Below are positions 57,915 to 59,835 of a DNA stretch of 59,835 bases, one piece after another. This stretch comes from an uncultured Pelagibacteraceae bacterium. Its GTDB lineage: Bacteria > Pseudomonadota > Alphaproteobacteria > Pelagibacterales > Pelagibacteraceae. Position numbers and translations under genes: made by a program. Under the pieces are notes generated by a model. The model saw only the letters and a program-made list of their open reading frames with translations, had not been told where the DNA came from and did not search any database. The stretch is from positions 1 through 59,835 of the forward strand of contig CACGNF010000003.1 of assembly GCA_902574345.1 (NCBI GenBank), read 5' to 3'. Within the stretch, counting starts at the first letter, position 1. Every line of letters begins with the position of its first letter.

Positions 57915-58364
57915 ATGTCAAAATCAGAAAAAAAAGATAATAAAGAACTGAGTCAAGATAAGTCGCCAAAAAAAGCCGTTAAAAGTTCTTATTCAAAAAA
58001 AAAGAAAACTAAAAAAAATATCTTAAATGGAATTGCATATGTTCAATCAACTTTTAATAATACAATTATTTCAATCGCTGACACTAATGGAAACGTAATT
58101 TCATGGGCATCAGCAGGACAAAAAGGTTTTAAGGGTTCTAGAAAATCAACTCCATATGCAGCGCAAATAGCTGCTGATGCTGCTGCATCTAAAGCTTTAG
58201 AGTTTGGCATGAAAACTTTATCAGTGGAAGTTAAGGGTCCTGGTTCAGGCAGAGAAACAGCATTAAGAGCGTTACAAGCGAGAGGATTTAGAATTTTATC
58301 AATTAAAGATACAACACCGATGCCACATAATGGTACTAGGCCACCAAAAAAAAGGAGAGTTTAA
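57915..58364 (+). CDS. rpsK: 30S ribosomal protein S11
   Basis: 149 aa, about 20 longer than E. coli S11 because of a Lys/Ser-rich N-terminal extension of about 35 residues. The domain has [60 protein letters not shown] and the end [12 protein letters not shown]. The codons for PPKKRR hold an eight-A run (58346-58353) that stays in frame. One-base overlap with rpoA. Confidence 0.98.
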   Translation: MSKSEKKDNKELSQDKSPKKAVKSSYSKKKKTKKNILNGIAYVQSTFNNTIISIADTNGNVISWASAGQKGFKGSRKSTPYAAQIAADAAASKALEFGMKTLSVEVKGPGSGRETALRALQARGFRILSIKDTTPMPHNGTRPPKKRRV

Positions 58365-59392
58365 TGGATGTAGAAAATGTAAATGTAAAAAATTGGAAAT
58401 CATTAATCAAACCTGCGAAACTTGATGTTAAAATAAGTGATGATTTAACTCACGCTACAATTATCGCTGAACCATTAGAAAAAGGTTATGGTTTAACACT
58501 TGGTAATTCACTTAGAAGAATTTTACTTTCCTCAATCAGAGGAGCAGCAGTAACTTCAATTCAAATTGATGGTGTGCTACATGAATTTACATCTATTAAA
58601 GGTGTAAGAGAAGATGTTACTGATATTGTTTTAAACGTTAAATCTCTAGCATTAAAATGTGCTGCTGAGGGAACCAAAAAACTGGTATTAGATGCCAAAG
58701 GACCTGGCGAAATAAAAGCATCGGACATCGCATCAGTTCCAGATGTTGAAATTTTGAATCCTGATTTAGTTATTTGTAATTTGGATGAAAATACACACTT
58801 TCATATGGAAATGAATGTTAATACCGGAAAAGGTTATGTTCCAGCTGATTTAAATAAACCTGAAGAACCACCTTTGGGTTTAATTGCAATTGACTCATTA
58901 TATAGTCCCGTTAAAAAAGTTTCTTATTCAGTCAGTACAGCTAGAGAAGGTAAGGCTTTAGATTACGATAAATTGACGATGGAAGTTGAAACAAACGGAT
59001 CAATTTCTGCTGAAGATGCAGTTGCTTATTCTGCTAGAATTTTTCAAGATCAATTAAAAATGTTTATTAATTTTGATGAACCTGTGGAAGCTCCAGTTAA
59101 AGAAGTTTCAACAGAGCCTGAATTTAACAAAAATTTATTAAGAAAAGTAGACGAGCTTGAATTATCTGTAAGATCAATGAATTGTCTTAAAAATGACAAT
59201 ATAATTTATATTGGTGATTTAGTTCAAAAATCTGAGGGTGAGATGTTAAGAACACCAAATTTTGGTAGAAAATCATTAAATGAAATTAAAGAGGTTTTAA
59301 CTGGTATGTCTCTTTATTTAGGTATGGAAATTCCAAATTGGCCACCAGATAATATCGCTGAAATGTCTAAAAAATTAGAGGAAAGCATCTAA
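58364..59392 (+). CDS. rpoA: RNA polymerase alpha subunit
   Basis: 342 aa. The N-terminal assembly domain (about residues 1-235) has [20 protein letters not shown] near residues 38-57 and NPDLVICNL; after a linker, the C-terminal domain (about residues 255-330) that binds UP elements and activators has [20 protein letters not shown] and [16 protein letters not shown]. rplQ begins at the last base of its stop codon. Confidence 0.99.
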   Translation: MDVENVNVKNWKSLIKPAKLDVKISDDLTHATIIAEPLEKGYGLTLGNSLRRILLSSIRGAAVTSIQIDGVLHEFTSIKGVREDVTDIVLNVKSLALKCAAEGTKKLVLDAKGPGEIKASDIASVPDVEILNPDLVICNLDENTHFHMEMNVNTGKGYVPADLNKPEEPPLGLIAIDSLYSPVKKVSYSVSTAREGKALDYDKLTMEVETNGSISAEDAVAYSARIFQDQLKMFINFDEPVEAPVKEVSTEPEFNKNLLRKVDELELSVRSMNCLKNDNIIYIGDLVQKSEGEMLRTPNFGRKSLNEIKEVLTGMSLYLGMEIPNWPPDNIAEMSKKLEESI

Positions 59393-59835
59393 TGAGACAT
59401 GGAATGGCAAATAAGAAGTTAAACAGAACTTCTGAACACCGAAAAGCGCTGCTTAAAAATATGCTTAATTCGTTAATTAAGTACGAGCAAATTAAAACAA
59501 CTTTACCAAAAGCAAAATTCTTAAAGCCACAGGCTGATAAAATCATCACATTAGGTAAAAAAGATAGTTTGCATAATACAAAAATTTTGATTTCTCAATT
59601 GCAGGATATTAAGTCAGCCAATAAAGTAAAAAAAACTTTATCTAAAAGATACGAAAAAAGAGCTGGTGGTTATACAAGAATTATTAAAGCAGGTTTTAGA
59701 TATGGAGATAATGCCCCTATGGCTATAATTGAATTTGTTGATAGAGATATTCAAGCCAAAAAAGTTGATAAAAAAAAGAAAGATCCAGCAAAAGAAGTTG
59801 AAAAAAAAGAAGATAAAAAAGCCGCTTTAGCATAA
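59392..59835 (+). CDS. rplQ: 50S ribosomal protein L17
   Basis: 147 aa, ending with TAA at the last base of the window. The core is [40 protein letters not shown] and GGYTRIIKAGFRYGDNAPMA then IIEFVDRD; after about residue 120 an alternating Lys/Glu-rich tail of about 25 residues follows. It closes the alpha cluster. Confidence 0.98.
   Translation: MRHGMANKKLNRTSEHRKALLKNMLNSLIKYEQIKTTLPKAKFLKPQADKIITLGKKDSLHNTKILISQLQDIKSANKVKKTLSKRYEKRAGGYTRIIKAGFRYGDNAPMAIIEFVDRDIQAKKVDKKKKDPAKEVEKKEDKKAALA

Overview
The window reads as a chromosomal segment of a SAR11-type alphaproteobacterium (Pelagibacterales). I infer this from the strongly AT-rich DNA, intergenic gaps mostly of 0-50 bases with many ATGA/TAATG overlaps, and the gene content and order; no 16S rRNA gene is present to prove it. 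No CRISPR array, insertion sequence, phage block or origin is visible. No stretch above 300 bases lacks a gene; the longest gaps are about 130-170 bases (20799-20938, 27024-27155, 31064-31192, 43793-43958).

Region 1 (1-6145) carries the end of a class II DAHP synthase, then nadE, cysS, cimA, trmJ and rpsD on the plus strand. They meet, with no gap at all, a long minus-strand operon (13045-5813): sfsA, map, purB, purC, purS, purQ, purL, bolA, grxD. This couples de novo purine synthesis to methionine aminopeptidase and to the BolA/monothiol-glutaredoxin iron-sulfur pair.

Region 2 (13058-29270) is the more accessory part. It holds a CinA-like molybdopterin-binding protein, a gamma-glutamylcyclotransferase-like protein and a TPR-glycosyltransferase. 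Next comes a compatible-solute locus: glucosyl-3-phosphoglycerate synthase, its HAD phosphatase, a GH13 sugar phosphorylase (probably acting on glucosylglycerate), and a MalEFGK-type ABC importer whose ATPase and binding-protein genes diverge from one short promoter region. A secreted serine hydrolase follows the permeases, and downstream of it lies a 14-codon relic of a second MalG-type permease end. Small membrane proteins and a beta-propeller autotransporter complete the region.

Region 3 (29350-59835) is translation and transcription machinery: tRNA-Leu, nadK, tRNA-Thr, an rRNA/tRNA 2'-O-methyltransferase, then tRNA-Tyr, tRNA-Gly, tuf, tRNA-Trp, secE, nusG, rplKAJL, rpoBC, and the fused str-S10-spc-alpha clusters to rplQ, all plus strand. 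tuf sits upstream rather than after fusA, and rpmD is missing from its usual place. Two essential genes, rpsL and rplN, are each broken by one extra A in an A-tract (8 A where 7 are needed). Sequencing error is the likely cause, though transcript slippage is not excluded. I see no clearly novel multi-gene system; the best leads are the permease relic beside the hydrolase gene, the glucosylglycerate locus with its control elements, the rpsL leader and the paired A8 frameshifts.
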